64,000 nt of DNA from Hydractinia symbiolongicarpus (taxonomy: Eukaryota > Cnidaria > Hydrozoa > Anthoathecata > Hydractiniidae), in the NCBI RefSeq assembly GCF_029227915.1, contig NC_079881.1, positions 16,219,501 through 16,283,500 of the forward strand. The letters are read 5' to 3'. Positions 1-10,978 of the stretch are shown here, piece after piece. Position 1 is the stretch's first letter. Each line of letters opens with the position of its first letter. Made by a program: the position numbers and the translations under genes. The notes under the pieces are model-generated. The model was not told the origin of the DNA, did no database searches, and was given only the letters and a program-made list of their open reading frames with translations.

Positions 1-82
1 TAGCCATGCAACATAGCATTAAAGAGTTATTAAAAAAACCCGTCAGGGGGGCGGAATCCGCCCCCGGACCGAATAGGGTTAA
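1..82 (-). mobile_element. piggyBac-like TTAA MITE, copy C (cut by window edge)
   Basis: The sequence is the reverse complement of the left end of the complete copy at 14351-15100. It ends with GGACCGAATAGGGTTAA, so the TTAA target duplication is at 79-82. It also keeps the GC-rich subterminal palindrome (GGCGGAATCCGCC core). The rest of the element lies off the left edge. The family is described under copy A. Confidence 0.85.
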
Positions 83-336
83 GAGTTTGTGGAAAGCACA
101 TAATCATAGTTTCTAAATATTTTTTTCAATATAGACGAGTTATTGGTAACCTGTATATATACTTATACAACAGGCTAATCTGAAGACCAGAATATGTAGG
201 ACAGGCAAATACGTGGATTTCAACAGGCTAACTAGTATTTTATAACCGTTTTTAAAGGTATAACTTATTTGAGGGTGGGAGATAAGCTTTAAGTGCAAGT
301 TTCAATAAATTTCTACTTTTCAACTTCATTTTCTTT
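83..336. other. short non-coding spacer
   Basis: AT-rich sequence between the MITE end and the first Helitron-related reading frame. No Rep (HUH) coding sequence is visible here, which suggests that the Helitron lost its 5' part. Confidence 0.4.
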
Positions 337-2473
337 ATGTTTATTTATTTTGCCTATGTGATGCGTGTGGATGGCGATACTAAAAATCACAGCATTTACG
401 TCACCCCACAACTCATCTCGTGTCTGCCAGTTTTGATAGAATACCATGAGGATTTAGTATCCTATTTAATCAAGTTTTTGCAAATAGTAACATTCCTGAG
501 AAAAGATATATGTCGTAGCGAAGAAGAGATTTTAAGTTTGCCACCAGACAGTACTGATATTTTTAAACGAAATATGTTGGATCGATGCATGGATAGACCA
601 AATCCAGAATTTAAAAGAAGAAGATACCCTATGTTGGAACAAATGTGTTATGCTGAATTCTTGTCAAGCTACTCTATGAAAACAAAACCGAAACCAGAAG
701 ATGAAGATGACAGATACTCACATGGAATCTCCTTATCCGAAATATACCTGTTATGTCCTCAAAAGATATGTTGTCTTTACGAAAAGAAAAGTGTGTTCTA
801 AGGTACCATGTGCCTAGTCGACAGAAAAAACCAGAAGGATATGCACACCATTTGCTCTTTATGTTTTATTCTTTTCGTCAGGAAGGAGAATTGTTAAGCA
901 AAAACTCGGGTACTTACACAGAGAAATTATTGGAAAATGGTGTATTAGAAATTATAAATACAAATAAAAGAATATGCGAACCATTCGGTGAACTTGTTGA
1001 AGAAGCAATGATAAATTTTCACACGAATGTAAAAAATCTTGATTCCTTCGCTGAACAAGTTAGTAATTCGGTTAATAATTCTGGAATTTCTGATGACGTG
1101 AAAAATTTGGAGTATTAAACGAAACCCAAAGGGGAGTTTTTGAAGTCGTGAATGATTGGGTTAGAAGGTACACAAAAAGCTTGGCATGTAACGCACACCA
1201 TAAAATTGAGCCAAATCACATCTTTCTAACAGGAAGTGCAGGCTGTGGAAAGTCACACTTGATTAAAACAATTTCTGACATGCTAAATAAAGCACTTTCT
1301 TATCGTACAGGGAACTTAGAAAGGGATAAAATTCTTATTCTGGCGCCAACTGGTGTTGCTGTTATCAATGCAGAGGGAAATACAATACACTCAGCCTTAG
1401 GTATACCAGTTGATAGAAGTTTTACTTTCTAAGTTGAGTTATAAAAAGAGATGCATGCTGCGAAATAAGCTTTCAGAGCTAAGCATTATCGTAATAGACG
1501 AAATCTCAATGGTTTCAAACAAGCTGCTGTTGCACATTTACCAACGTCTAACTGAAATATTTGGATGCGCAGATGACATTCCATTTGCAGGAATATCTGT
1601 TATAGCGTGTGGGGATTTCTACCAACGTCCATCAATTCAAGCAAGACCAATTTATGCAGACTAAAAATATGTATTGTTAAATCTTTCGCATTACTGGAAA
1701 TATTTAAGATTCCTGAACTAACAGAAGTTATGAGGCAGCGTGGTGATCAATGTTTGATTGAATTATTAAACAATATCAGAGAGGGAAAGTTAGAAACGCA
1801 AAACGAAGATTTACTAAAATCTAAATTTATTTTTCAAAATGACCAAACTACCCCAAAGATGTGATTCATATCTTTGCTGAAAACCAACCTGCCTCTGAAC
1901 GCAACAAAAAGATGCTAAACAGTATAGCATCGAGTGAAATAAATATCGAGGCCATTGACACAATCCCAGAAAATATTCCTGTGTCAATGGTGCAAAAACT
2001 CCATAGCCACACTCAAATGGAGACAGGTGGACTAGCTCAAAAACTTCTTCCAAAACTTAACGCGAAAGTCATGTTGACATCAAATATCGACATATCAGAG
2101 AAACTTATTAATGGACAGATTGGGACTGTTCATCATATAAAAACCGATGGATTAGGAAAAGACTATGCAAGAAAATGTTATTCCAATAAGCAGGATAGAA
2201 AAGGAAATCAAATATAATAAACAAAGTCTAACTTCACCTACTATGAAACGAATGCAATTCCCACTAATGCTGTCATGGGCTTGTACTGTTTACAAGGTTC
2301 AAGGAAGAACGTTTGATAAAATTGTTGTTTGCTTTGATTTAATAAAGCAACGAGCCTTTCACTCAGGACAAATCTATGTTGCATTGAGTCGAGTCACAAG
2401 CTTAGAGGGGTTATACCTAACAGGAACATTTTCCAGGTCAGCTATTAAATCAGACACACGAGCAACCGAGTGA
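337..2473 (+). pseudogene. Helentron/Helitron PIF1-like helicase, frameshifted
   Basis: Remains of the helicase half of a rolling-circle transposase (RepHel). Reading frames change repeatedly (337-750, 753-1118, 1148-1432, 1433-1664, about 1640-1864, 1861-2217, 2165-2473), so this cannot encode one protein. Clear SF1B/PIF1 motifs survive in order: Walker A GSAGCGKS near 1237, a motif Ia stretch APTGVAV near 1345, Walker B IVIDEISMVS near 1488, and the late motifs [11 protein letters not shown] near 2290 and [15 protein letters not shown] near 2375. The region before Walker A (EEILSLPPDSTDIFKRNMLD and RYHVPSRQKKPEGYAHHL) resembles the linker upstream of the helicase in animal Helitrons. No HUH Rep domain is present upstream. 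A chromosomal PIF1 gene is unlikely because of this linker and the endonuclease that follows. Confidence 0.8.
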
Positions 2474-2482
2474 TACAATTAT

Positions 2483-3103
2483 ATGCGAAAACACTCAAAA
2501 TTGACATCAAAAGATACTGGCGTAATTAGTGAAAATTCTATAATAGTAACTTTGCTTAATACAAGGTCCTACAACAAACATAAAAATGATATTAAGTCCG
2601 ATGGCGTTCTCATGGAAAGTGATTTATTATGCCTAACAGAAACTCAAATATCATTTAATTCATACTGCGACACAAAACTAGATTACTTTACTTTAATTCC
2701 AAACAACAATGTCGATAGGTTTTCTAGTCTTTTAGCTGGTCATAATAAAACTATAGCATTGTCTGATATTGTAAAAATTTCAGGTGCAATATTTTTTAAA
2801 ATGACGAAGAAAACGTTTCAAAAGAATGCTGTTAGTTTTCTACTTCTATATCCTAAAAATTCTCTTAATCGAGAAGAGTCATTATACCTTATTCAACATT
2901 TTTTGGGAAACGAAATCTATTTCCTTGATTTTCTCACAGAGTATAAACAAGTTGTAACCTCTCCAACTCATATATCCGGTTCACTTATTGACCACATCTA
3001 TGTCTATGAGAATGTTCTAAACACCTTTAAAGTCGATACACTCGTCAAAAATGTATATTTCAGTGATCATGACGCAGTCAGGCTTAGACTTTCTCTAACA
3101 TGA
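2483..3103 (+). pseudogene. EEP (APE-like) endonuclease domain of the same Helentron
   Basis: This 206-residue frame is in the same phase as the last helicase frame and is separated from it by a single TGA (2471-2473), so the two were probably one polypeptide. Endonuclease/exonuclease/phosphatase landmarks are seen: LLCLTETQ near 2625 (the catalytic Glu motif), SLIDHIYV near 2981, and SDHDAVRL near the C-terminus (the His/Asp motif). The central segment that normally carries the GDFN motif is missing or eroded, so the domain is probably dead. Helentrons are known to carry such an endonuclease C-terminal to the helicase, which supports this subtype over a canonical Helitron. A non-LTR retroelement endonuclease alone is a weaker alternative because the helicase sits directly upstream in frame. 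Confidence 0.7.
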
Positions 3104-3802
3104 TGTTTACGAAATCTTCTAGAAGGGCTACTTCAAATCAATTTCGTCTTCAGAACCAAAAATATTTACGCTGGGTTATTGTTTTTTTGATTTTAAAATT
3201 GTTAAACTTTGAATGCAGATAATATCATCGGGTTTTTGTTCTCTGAGAATAGTCTGGCATTATATACTTATTATCTATGCCAATGGCGGAAATCTTCAAG
3301 CCATTTAATAAAAAACCACTAAAAAAATATTAAGCGGTTGAGAGAATTTTTTTTTTCGAAAATCACTTATAAAATATTAAGTGATCGAGGGAATGTTAAA
3401 AATAACCACTTGTAAAAAAATATAAAGAAGGAAAGATTAAAAACACGTGTAAAACCATTTAAAAATGCATATGAAGTGAGCAGGCAAAAGTGGCACTAAT
3501 ACGCTTCGTAGATGGAGACCAATTTAACAGATCTCATTATGTGAACTGATCCATGTAACATTAAATCGGATCTAACCGATGAGAGTGAGGGGTGATTTTA
3601 AAAGTGCTAAGAAATGCGATAATTATGTTGTTGAAACACCGGTTATTGTTTTAAAAGCAACAGAAAGAAAAGTTAAAATACGTCGAAAAATTTGCCGTAG
3701 TACGAAAAAGTAATATACGTTACCTTTTTTAAAATATGTGGAAAACAAGGCAGGCGTTGGCTCCACCGTTCCTTGAAAGCCCCGCCTGTCTAATTGTAAA
3801 TT

Positions 3803-3860
3803 AAATAAGCGCCGCCCTCGAATAAGCGCTGCACCTTTAATTTGAAATTGGCGCTTATTT
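3803..3860. repeat. AATAAGCGCC inverted-repeat unit
   Basis: An 11-bp perfect inverted repeat AAATAAGCGCC (3803-3813) / GGCGCTTATTT (3850-3860) encloses a second copy of the motif, AATAAGCGCTGC. A related unit lies at 4081-4160. I take this as a dispersed repeat or MITE relic; the boundaries are uncertain. Confidence 0.55.
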
Positions 3861-4080
3861 CAGGCATTTTTAATCATAGAGGATTTTAAAATAAAAGACA
3901 CTTAATATAGTAGACCAATACATTGCCATCTTGTCTTATCAAACACTATATGTCGAATTATGAACTATGTCAACTACTTGATTCTGATAAACAAGAAGAC
4001 AAACATATTATTACTTTGTGGGTTTTTTATATAATTCGAAGGAATAAGAAACTGGGTTTGTCTGAAAATTGCCTATAGAG

Positions 4081-4160
4081 TTTCAATAAGTGCCGCCTTT
4101 GATTAAGCCCGGCACTTAAAAAAGTCTAGTTTTAAATAAGAGCCGCGGTGCTTAATCAAG
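4081..4160. repeat. second AATAAGTGCCGCC-type repeat unit
   Basis: AATAAGTGCCG faces CGGCACTTAA in inverted orientation, followed by AATAAGAGCCGCGG. It has the same design as the unit at 3803-3860. Confidence 0.45.
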
Positions 4161-6208
4161 GATTTACGATACTTTAATTCCTGTGATCTGATTGGTTGAT
4201 TTCGATCCTCTTATATCTCCTCAAATAATAAATAACTAAAAATGATTACGATTTTAGCCCGTCAATGACAACTGTAGCTGTCAAAACGTAGCCTAGAATA
4301 AACTCGCTTGTTCACGACATGATTATATCTATATCATTCAATAATCAGGACTTATTTTACAAGCAGACTAGCACAGCTGTAAAATTATGTGCTGCATCTT
4401 ACATACTTATTCCGAAGAGCATCTCCATTATTATAGTCTAAAGTAAGTAATTTCACAAAGCATGCTTCGATCCCAATCGTGCGGATACAAGAGAGTCGAC
4501 GTTCTAAGTAAAAACACATGCATACTGCAGGAAATTTTCTAAACACTAACAATGCGTACAGCCAAACGTGCATAAAATTATAAACTATAAAGCAGGAAGC
4601 TTTATTCCAACAGCAAATTAAAATAACTGTGCATATATTTCAATATTGTGAATTTACGTTTTTATAAGAACATGTTTTGTAAGAATACTAGATATGTGGG
4701 CTTCTTTAATTACTAGGTTAATGTCTTCTAACAAGTTTCCAATCATTTTGTTCACTTATACAACACTCATATGTAAGAATATTCTAAGGGAAATTTTAAC
4801 CTGAAGATTGATAACTTCAAGAGTAATTTAGCCCACTGAGACTTTTATAATAATTCTTATTATAATCATGTAGTACACACATTCCATAATAATAAAAACT
4901 TCATGTGTGCAGAAAAAATATTATTACAAAAACATTACCTTACGTTAAGAAATTCTTACAGAATAGGTGTTAAAATAAAGTTTCCACGAAATCTTTTTTG
5001 CAATTAGGAAGTTTCTATTCTGGCGATTGAAATCTTTTTTTATAGAAAATCACAACAAACATAGAATCGAGCTTCAATGTGACGGAAACATTTTTTTCTA
5101 AACCGAATTGTATTACTCGTCCGCAAAAATTTGAAATATTATTGTTCCGAGAAGTTATTCTTCACAAAAATAACTTCCCTTAAGATAGTTACCAAAAAAT
5201 TTCTTTGCTATAAAAACTAATAAAACACAAAATCTATACCCTTCATAAACATGTTTCGTAACAAAGAAAATCTGTCAAAAGAAATTTGATAAGAAGCAAT
5301 ACAAATAAAAATAAAAAAGATCCTTATCTTTCTTTTTACCAATTATTAATTCCAAAATGTCAAAGTTCTTAGAAGGTGATGAAAAATAGAACAGAAGAAA
5401 AATTAAGTTAATAGAAAATTTGTAAAATATGCGAAATCATTTGGGTCGGCGAATAATTTTGATAAAAGTGTGGGAGCGTAAAGTGTCCACTCTCCATGGA
5501 TTCTGACGGTGTGTTACCATCAACATAACACCCATCACAATTGTAAGCATGAGACAATAGAAAGTAGCATAATTATTTTTTGTTGGCGTCAGTAATATAT
5601 GCGTGACGTTTTCAGAAATTCTACTATGGATTATTTTATTCGCGTTTTAGAGCGTACTGGAAAATCTCAAAAAATCCTATTACAATCGTGAAAACCGGGA
5701 AGAACTGATCAGAATAGTGGTATCTTAGTTGCAATGTTTAAGTTAAAGCAAATATCTTGTAAAGTTTTCATACGCTTCATTGAAATAGTCGCGATGTTTT
5801 TGAGAATGTATTGTAAAAAATATTGAAATTTTAATTTGCGAGAGCTTTATGATAAAAGGGGGTTAAACTATGAGAACTTTCATTTCGAAACTTTCATTTC
5901 TAAACTGAGCTCACGACTTTAATTTAATTACTTTTAGCCAAGAAAAAAGTAGCAGAACGCGCTAAAACGAATTAAATGTCTCTAATTAATGAGAATATTC
6001 TACACGACAGTATAAATTTTTGGAAAAAAACAACGTTAGCAACTTTCGTTTTTTGATCAATAAGAAGTAAAATCCTTGAAATAAAACTTTGTACTGGTTT
6101 CTATTTTTGATGTCATCTGCTACTTGGTTATGACTTTTTTAACGTTTGTAAATCAATAACGACAAGTTGAAAATTATTTGCTGATCCAATCGTTGAAAGC
6201 GACTAAGT

Positions 6209-8479
6209 TTACTTAATACTTTTTAGTACAGCAAATAACACTTTTGCTACAGCACAACCTGCTGCCATCACACAATATGCAATCCACTCCTTTACAGCTT
6301 CAATTCTTGAATTAGGGATTTGATAGGAATCGCTGAACGATTGTCCCAAAATGTGACATTGCGCCCGAAAAATCGCTTTTGCTTTTTCGTTAGCTTCATT
6401 TGGCGTAATTTCAACATCATCTCGAGTGGCAAGATCTTTTATAACCAAATGCATTGCTTGTAATTCCATATCACTTTCCAATATACTCGATTTCTCAGCA
6501 AGGGAATTCGACCATTTTGACCATGCTTCAGGTGTCCAATCACCAAGAGAAAGAAGGTTGCTTGGAATGTCGCCACCTTGGAGAGAAACCAAAGCATTTT
6601 CGATATATGTATGAGCATTTTCATTGCCATCATTCCGAAATTCTGCGTCCAGCCCGAGCGAAGGAAGTTTCTCAAACATTTTCAATTTCAAGTTAAGTTC
6701 TGTTTTAATCTTCATAACCTGATCCTGCACACTTTTAAGGTTTGTAGTGGTATTGATTTTTCCCATCATAGCACCACCGCAGTAAACTCGAATGAGCACA
6801 TAATGACCCCACGAGCGCAAAAATGATTGGAATTTGTACAAACTGTCATCATCGCTTTCGTTAAATTTCTCTGGAAGCAACTTTACAGCGGTCAAGAACT
6901 GCCTATTGAGAACATAATTGGCAGAATTTAACCTGAATGCATAACAAAACCTTTCGTACAAAAAGGAGTAAGTGCTCTGATTTCCAGATTCGGTTCCTGT
7001 TGAATTGTTTGAGATATTAACACCAGGTTTAACCTCTGCTATGAATTTGGTCAAATCACAATGCACATTCAACTTTGCAAGCCTTTTAACGCGATACTCG
7101 GTAATGTCATTATATACATAACTCGTTTCTCTTGTTTCATTCTTTACTTCAATATCAACGCCTTTTGGGATTTGAAAACCAGGAACGGTATCTTGTTCGT
7201 CGTTAAAAATGCAGATTGATTTTGTTGATAACTCATCCCTGAAAACATTGTAACAACGACCAACCGCTATGTTTCTTCTTGGAATAATCATTTTTCTTAA
7301 CTTAAATAATTTTTTGAGTATCTTCTCCATGTTTTGGTTTAATGGAAAGGGAGAGAGAGCTGTGGCGACACTTCCAATCGTCTTGCCCCTGATATCCTCG
7401 GGTAGCTTAAAGTTCTTTTGTGCAAGAGCCAATCCCAAGGTAATGGCATCATTTGCATCCTCTGGATGCTGCGTGGCATGGTTACGAATGATTTTGTCAA
7501 TCTCCGTTTCTTGAGTTTCAAGGGTTGGATTCTCCGCGTCATCGAAAGAGACATCCACTTTCTTTCCAATCCTAACATCTTCAGGCATTTTTTCAAAGAA
7601 ATGCGATATAATTTGAAATCCAAGAGAGTCATTGTTCTCAGCTAGTACTTCCATCATGGCGCGAAACAAGTTGTATACCTGTCTTGTGTTGTCTGGCAAA
7701 ACTGTCCAACTCCCAGTTTTTTTAAGATCATGATCCTCAAATTCATTTTCAATAAACACAACGCGTGGTCGAAGACCAATATAGAGTGCAGCCAGTTTTT
7801 GGCTTATATTCTTGACTTCTTTTTTTCTCTGTTCAAATCGCTTCTTTGCTACACTGCAGGAAAAGGTGAAAACGATAACAAGATTAGGATGAAGGCGATC
7901 TACCAGCTCTAGTTTTGCCAACTCTCGAAGCGACTTCGCAAGTTTTGAATCAGGTCCATCCATTCTGGTATCCATGATGGAGCAAACGAACAAAATGACG
8001 TTGGGGAACTTTTTTTCCCCACTTGGATAATTTTTGAAAAAATTGCGAATGCTATTGATATTCCCTGCCATTCGAGAGCTGATAACGTCGTGGAATCCAG
8101 GTGAATCCACTACAGCTAGTTTAAGATTGTTGATTTTCAATTTATCGCTGGAGGATACAACATATCTTTCTTCTGTTGCTTTGGTGCATGATGTTTCAGA
8201 AGAGGTCGGAAATACTTCTTGATCAAAGAAATGATTAATGGTACTGCTTTTCCCATCACCACTTGCGCCAACGACGAGAATGGTTGCTTGACTGACGCAT
8301 CGTTCAATTTGATACGATGGTTTGATACAGTTTATCATTTTCTGAAGTGTTTCATTGTTTGGAAGTACAACCTCAATCTCACTACTTAAAGCTCTTGCCC
8401 AGTCTTCCTCTTTTAGAAATTCTTTCAGGATTTTCAAAAACTCGACATCGTTTTTCGGAAGGTCGACCGATTCAGGTGT
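6209..8479 (-). CDS. AIG1-like P-loop GTPase fused to a MACPF domain (last exon)
   Basis: One exon encodes about 756 residues; numbers below count from 8437. An AIG1/septin-like nucleotide-binding domain occupies about 50-260, with Walker A GASGDGKSS (57-65), G3 DSPG (111-114) and a likely G2 Thr near 85-88; the expected G4 (T/N)KxD is not seen and TFSC stands in its place. A spacer follows, then a MACPF domain at about 390-680: an AVGRCYNVF start, the family signature FLRSWGHYVLIRVYCGGAM (539-557), and a W-x-W-type segment at 633-642. The C-terminus (718-737) is hydrophobic and could anchor in a membrane. No ATG lies at the open start; the frame continues upstream to 8479, where TTTTTTTTTAG looks like a splice acceptor, so an upstream exon holding the real start is missing. 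AIG1/GIMAP GTPases act in immune cells and MACPF proteins perforate membranes; a nucleotide-controlled pore-former is my inference. No signal peptide is visible. Confidence 0.85.
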   Translation of the reverse strand, partial: TPESVDLPKNDVEFLKILKEFLKEEDWARALSSEIEVVLPNNETLQKMINCIKPSYQIERCVSQATILVVGASGDGKSSTINHFFDQEVFPTSSETSCTKATEERYVVSSSDKLKINNLKLAVVDSPGFHDVISSRMAGNINSIRNFFKNYPSGEKKFPNVILFVCSIMDTRMDGPDSKLAKSLRELAKLELVDRLHPNLVIVFTFSCSVAKKRFEQRKKEVKNISQKLAALYIGLRPRVVFIENEFEDHDLKKTGSWTVLPDNTRQVYNLFRAMMEVLAENNDSLGFQIISHFFEKMPEDVRIGKKVDVSFDDAENPTLETQETEIDKIIRNHATQHPEDANDAITLGLALAQKNFKLPEDIRGKTIGSVATALSPFPLNQNMEKILKKLFKLRKMIIPRRNIAVGRCYNVFRDELSTKSICIFNDEQDTVPGFQIPKGVDIEVKNETRETSYVYNDITEYRVKRLAKLNVHCDLTKFIAEVKPGVNISNNSTGTESGNQSTYSFLYERFCYAFRLNSANYVLNRQFLTAVKLLPEKFNESDDDSLYKFQSFLRSWGHYVLIRVYCGGAMMGKINTTTNLKSVQDQVMKIKTELNLKLKMFEKLPSLGLDAEFRNDGNENAHTYIENALVSLQGGDIPSNLLSLGDWTPEAWSKWSNSLAEKSSILESDMELQAMHLVIKDLATRDDVEITPNEANEKAKAIFRAQCHILGQSFSDSYQIPNSRIEAVKEWIAYCVMAAGCAVAKVLFAVLKSIK

Positions 8480-10167
8480 CTAAAAAAAAATAGTTGCATA
8501 CTTCAAATCCGTACCCGGCGTTGTAATTAATTGCTCTAACCTCAAATTATTTTTAAATTGTCACTTTAACACTAAGCCCTCCAGTAACGTATTTAGCGAC
8601 TTCAATTTCTGCACACCTACCATTACAGACCTATGTCATCTTCACCAAGAAAACACTAAACATATTTGCAACCGCGAAAAATCGCTTATAAATATCATTT
8701 TTGTGCCAGAGTTATTTTTTACCTTTTCCCTAATCTGGTACAATTTTTTTGACAAAACAACGTCTGAGAATTGCTGAAGAATAAAAAAAAGAAGGGTAAT
8801 GGCAAGGCTGGAATTGTACTGATTTCAACAAAACACATTTTTTCTTTTTAGCAATTTCGCAAAAAGTGAATTGTAAAAAGTTGCAATGTAATAAAAAATG
8901 CTTAAAACTGTAAGACAAAATGAGCAAGTTCAATCCCATCGAAAAAGCGCAGCGTCGCTTAGAAGCAAAAAGTCCTCGGGGCGAGGTTGATAAAATAAAA
9001 AAAAATCAGGTTGAACATGTAAAAAAATAAGAACACATAAAAGTCTTAAAAAACTGCATTGTCGATTAATGAAACTTTAAAAATCGAACAAGAACTTTTA
9101 TAACTATTTTAATATAATGGATGGGTGCTTTTATCAAGTAAACCGGCTTGTTGTCTTGTAAAAGAATCGACAAACAATTCCACGGAAAAAAAATTTGTCG
9201 GGGTTAAAAAATTATTGGTCAATCAGGCACTTAGTATTGGTAAAGCATGCCACTTGTCCGGGTCGAACGCTTAGTATAGGTAGGTACTGTATGTCTGTCG
9301 CGCGTTCAGCACAGCAGCTATTTCGGGGTACACGTCTATAACTTTTGCGCAACTTAGTACAGACCTATTGTGTCACGAGAGCTTTCATTTGAGTCTGTGT
9401 TTGGAACTCTATTCCACGTATTAGTGTAAAAAGCGAGCAGCTTTGCATTTTTGAGTTAGTTTATGTTAAGCATGCGAAAGACAGTGGTAGGTAGGTTTTC
9501 ATACGACCGCTTTTTTTGCTCTAGCGAAAAATGTAGTCGTACAAATGTTGTCTCGTGATTTTAACCTAAAGGGAACCCAAGGTGTAAATTGATGTTGGGC
9601 TAATATTATAGAGCTTTAAAAGTTGATTAACAAGTCTTTTTAAATTTTTTAAAAAGCTCCTTTCGTTCTCAAGATATTTACATTTAAAGAATTTCAGATT
9701 TAATTATGCTGCATATATTATGATGTCATATTTATGTCTTCCGCAATTTTAGATCTGTTAAGGGATGTGCATTCAAACTTTATCAATGGATGGATATTAT
9801 AAAGGTGAATTAATGATCATAAAATTTTTTGCCAAAATGACACTCGTTTGCTCGGCCCAGTCCTTAATTTTTTGCTGACGGTCCCATAGCTTAGGTTCTG
9901 CATGTCGGTTTCTTATTCCCCTGACAATCAGCACAATACCAATACAATGCACGATAACATTTTTTCGTGGTTAAATACAGGAGTGTTTGATGTCATGTTC
10001 TAAGCTATGCACATAGATTTGTTTGAGAAAAGCCAGCCTGTACATATCTGCGCCGCTTTTAAAAGGCAGGCGTAGATTTAAAATCTTTTTTTTTACTGCT
10101 GACAGTCCTTTCAAACTATATAACTTAATTCGTTAACAAGCAAATTTTAGTTAACTATGTCACAAGG
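8480..10167. other. intergenic / 5' flank of the AIG1-MACPF gene
   Basis: This stretch should hold the promoter and first exon(s) of the minus-strand AIG1-MACPF gene, but I could not identify them. A short plus-strand ORF at 8919 (36 codons, charged) has no support beyond being open. The rest is AT-rich and featureless to me. Confidence 0.4.
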
Positions 10168-10446
10168 TTGAAACGATTAGGTGAGTCATGTGAATATGCT
10201 GATTTAAATACAGACATAAAGAAACATTTCGTGTTCTCACAAAAGAAACTTCTACGTGAAGACGCGTTAACCCTGGAGATTTTATTAAAACTACCCAGAA
10301 ATGAGGAAATATCGTTGTCCCAAGCAAACGGAATGAAAAACCCCACCGATAAGTCGATTGAAGAGGAGTTAAATCAAGATGAGTCAATCGAAGCATTAAA
10401 TCGTGTGCGAGGTAAATTTAATTATCGTTACAAAATAAACAGCTAA
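10168..10446 (+). pseudogene. possible LTR-retroelement gag-like fragment
   Basis: A 92-residue open frame with a pattern of the type seen in Ty3-like capsid C-terminal regions: a DLNTDIKKHFVFSQKKLLRE stretch, then LTLEILLKL, then an SLSQANGM stretch (compare the usual loop of I..G.....LR..LL....LTL.....A...E.S..QA). There is no zinc knuckle, protease or reverse transcriptase nearby. It is best read as an isolated relic; a host exon cannot be excluded. Confidence 0.35.
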
Positions 10447-10978
10447 ACGATGGCGAAACTTTGAAGAGAAATTCTTTTCTGGACCCTTGAAAGGTTGTAA
10501 AGCAATCAGCAAAAAGATGCGACAAATGCGGTACGGCATATCGTTTATAAACAAACAGTATTTTTCATCGAAAAACTCGCAGCAAGAATACAGAATGCAA
10601 TGCAAAAAAACGCATCCATCAACAAACCCTTTCATCCATACTTGATGACATGTATCGGAGTAAAAATTTTAATGAAAAAAACATACACATAAATAAGGAG
10701 TCATCCTTGGTTATTATTCATACCAGCTATTGTTTTTTAGCAATAGGATGTATGATGTGAAAAAATGTTATAAATTTATGTATTTTGTTGTCGAAATTAA
10801 AGTTATTTTAATCAAAAAAAGAAGAGATTGAATCTAATTAATTTTGATGAAATTTACCCTATCAAAGTGATCATAAAACACATTTTTGTTTTTAAATCAA
10901 GTTATTCTTCTATTAACATGATTAAAATACTAATACTATGTTAAAATCAAAGGTATTGTTCTTTTATTATTATTAATA
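10447..10978. other. AT-rich spacer
   Basis: No exon, promoter or repeat that I can support. Confidence 0.35.

Larger units (their letters stand above)
3104..6208. other. gene-poor intergenic region with short repeats
   Basis: About 3.1 kb of AT-rich sequence. No convincing exon chain was found. It holds the AATAAGCGCCGCC-type repeats listed at 3803 and 4081, a short GGCAGGCG...CGCCTG inverted motif near 3750-3788, and the 3' flank of the minus-strand AIG1-MACPF gene. Confidence 0.5.
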
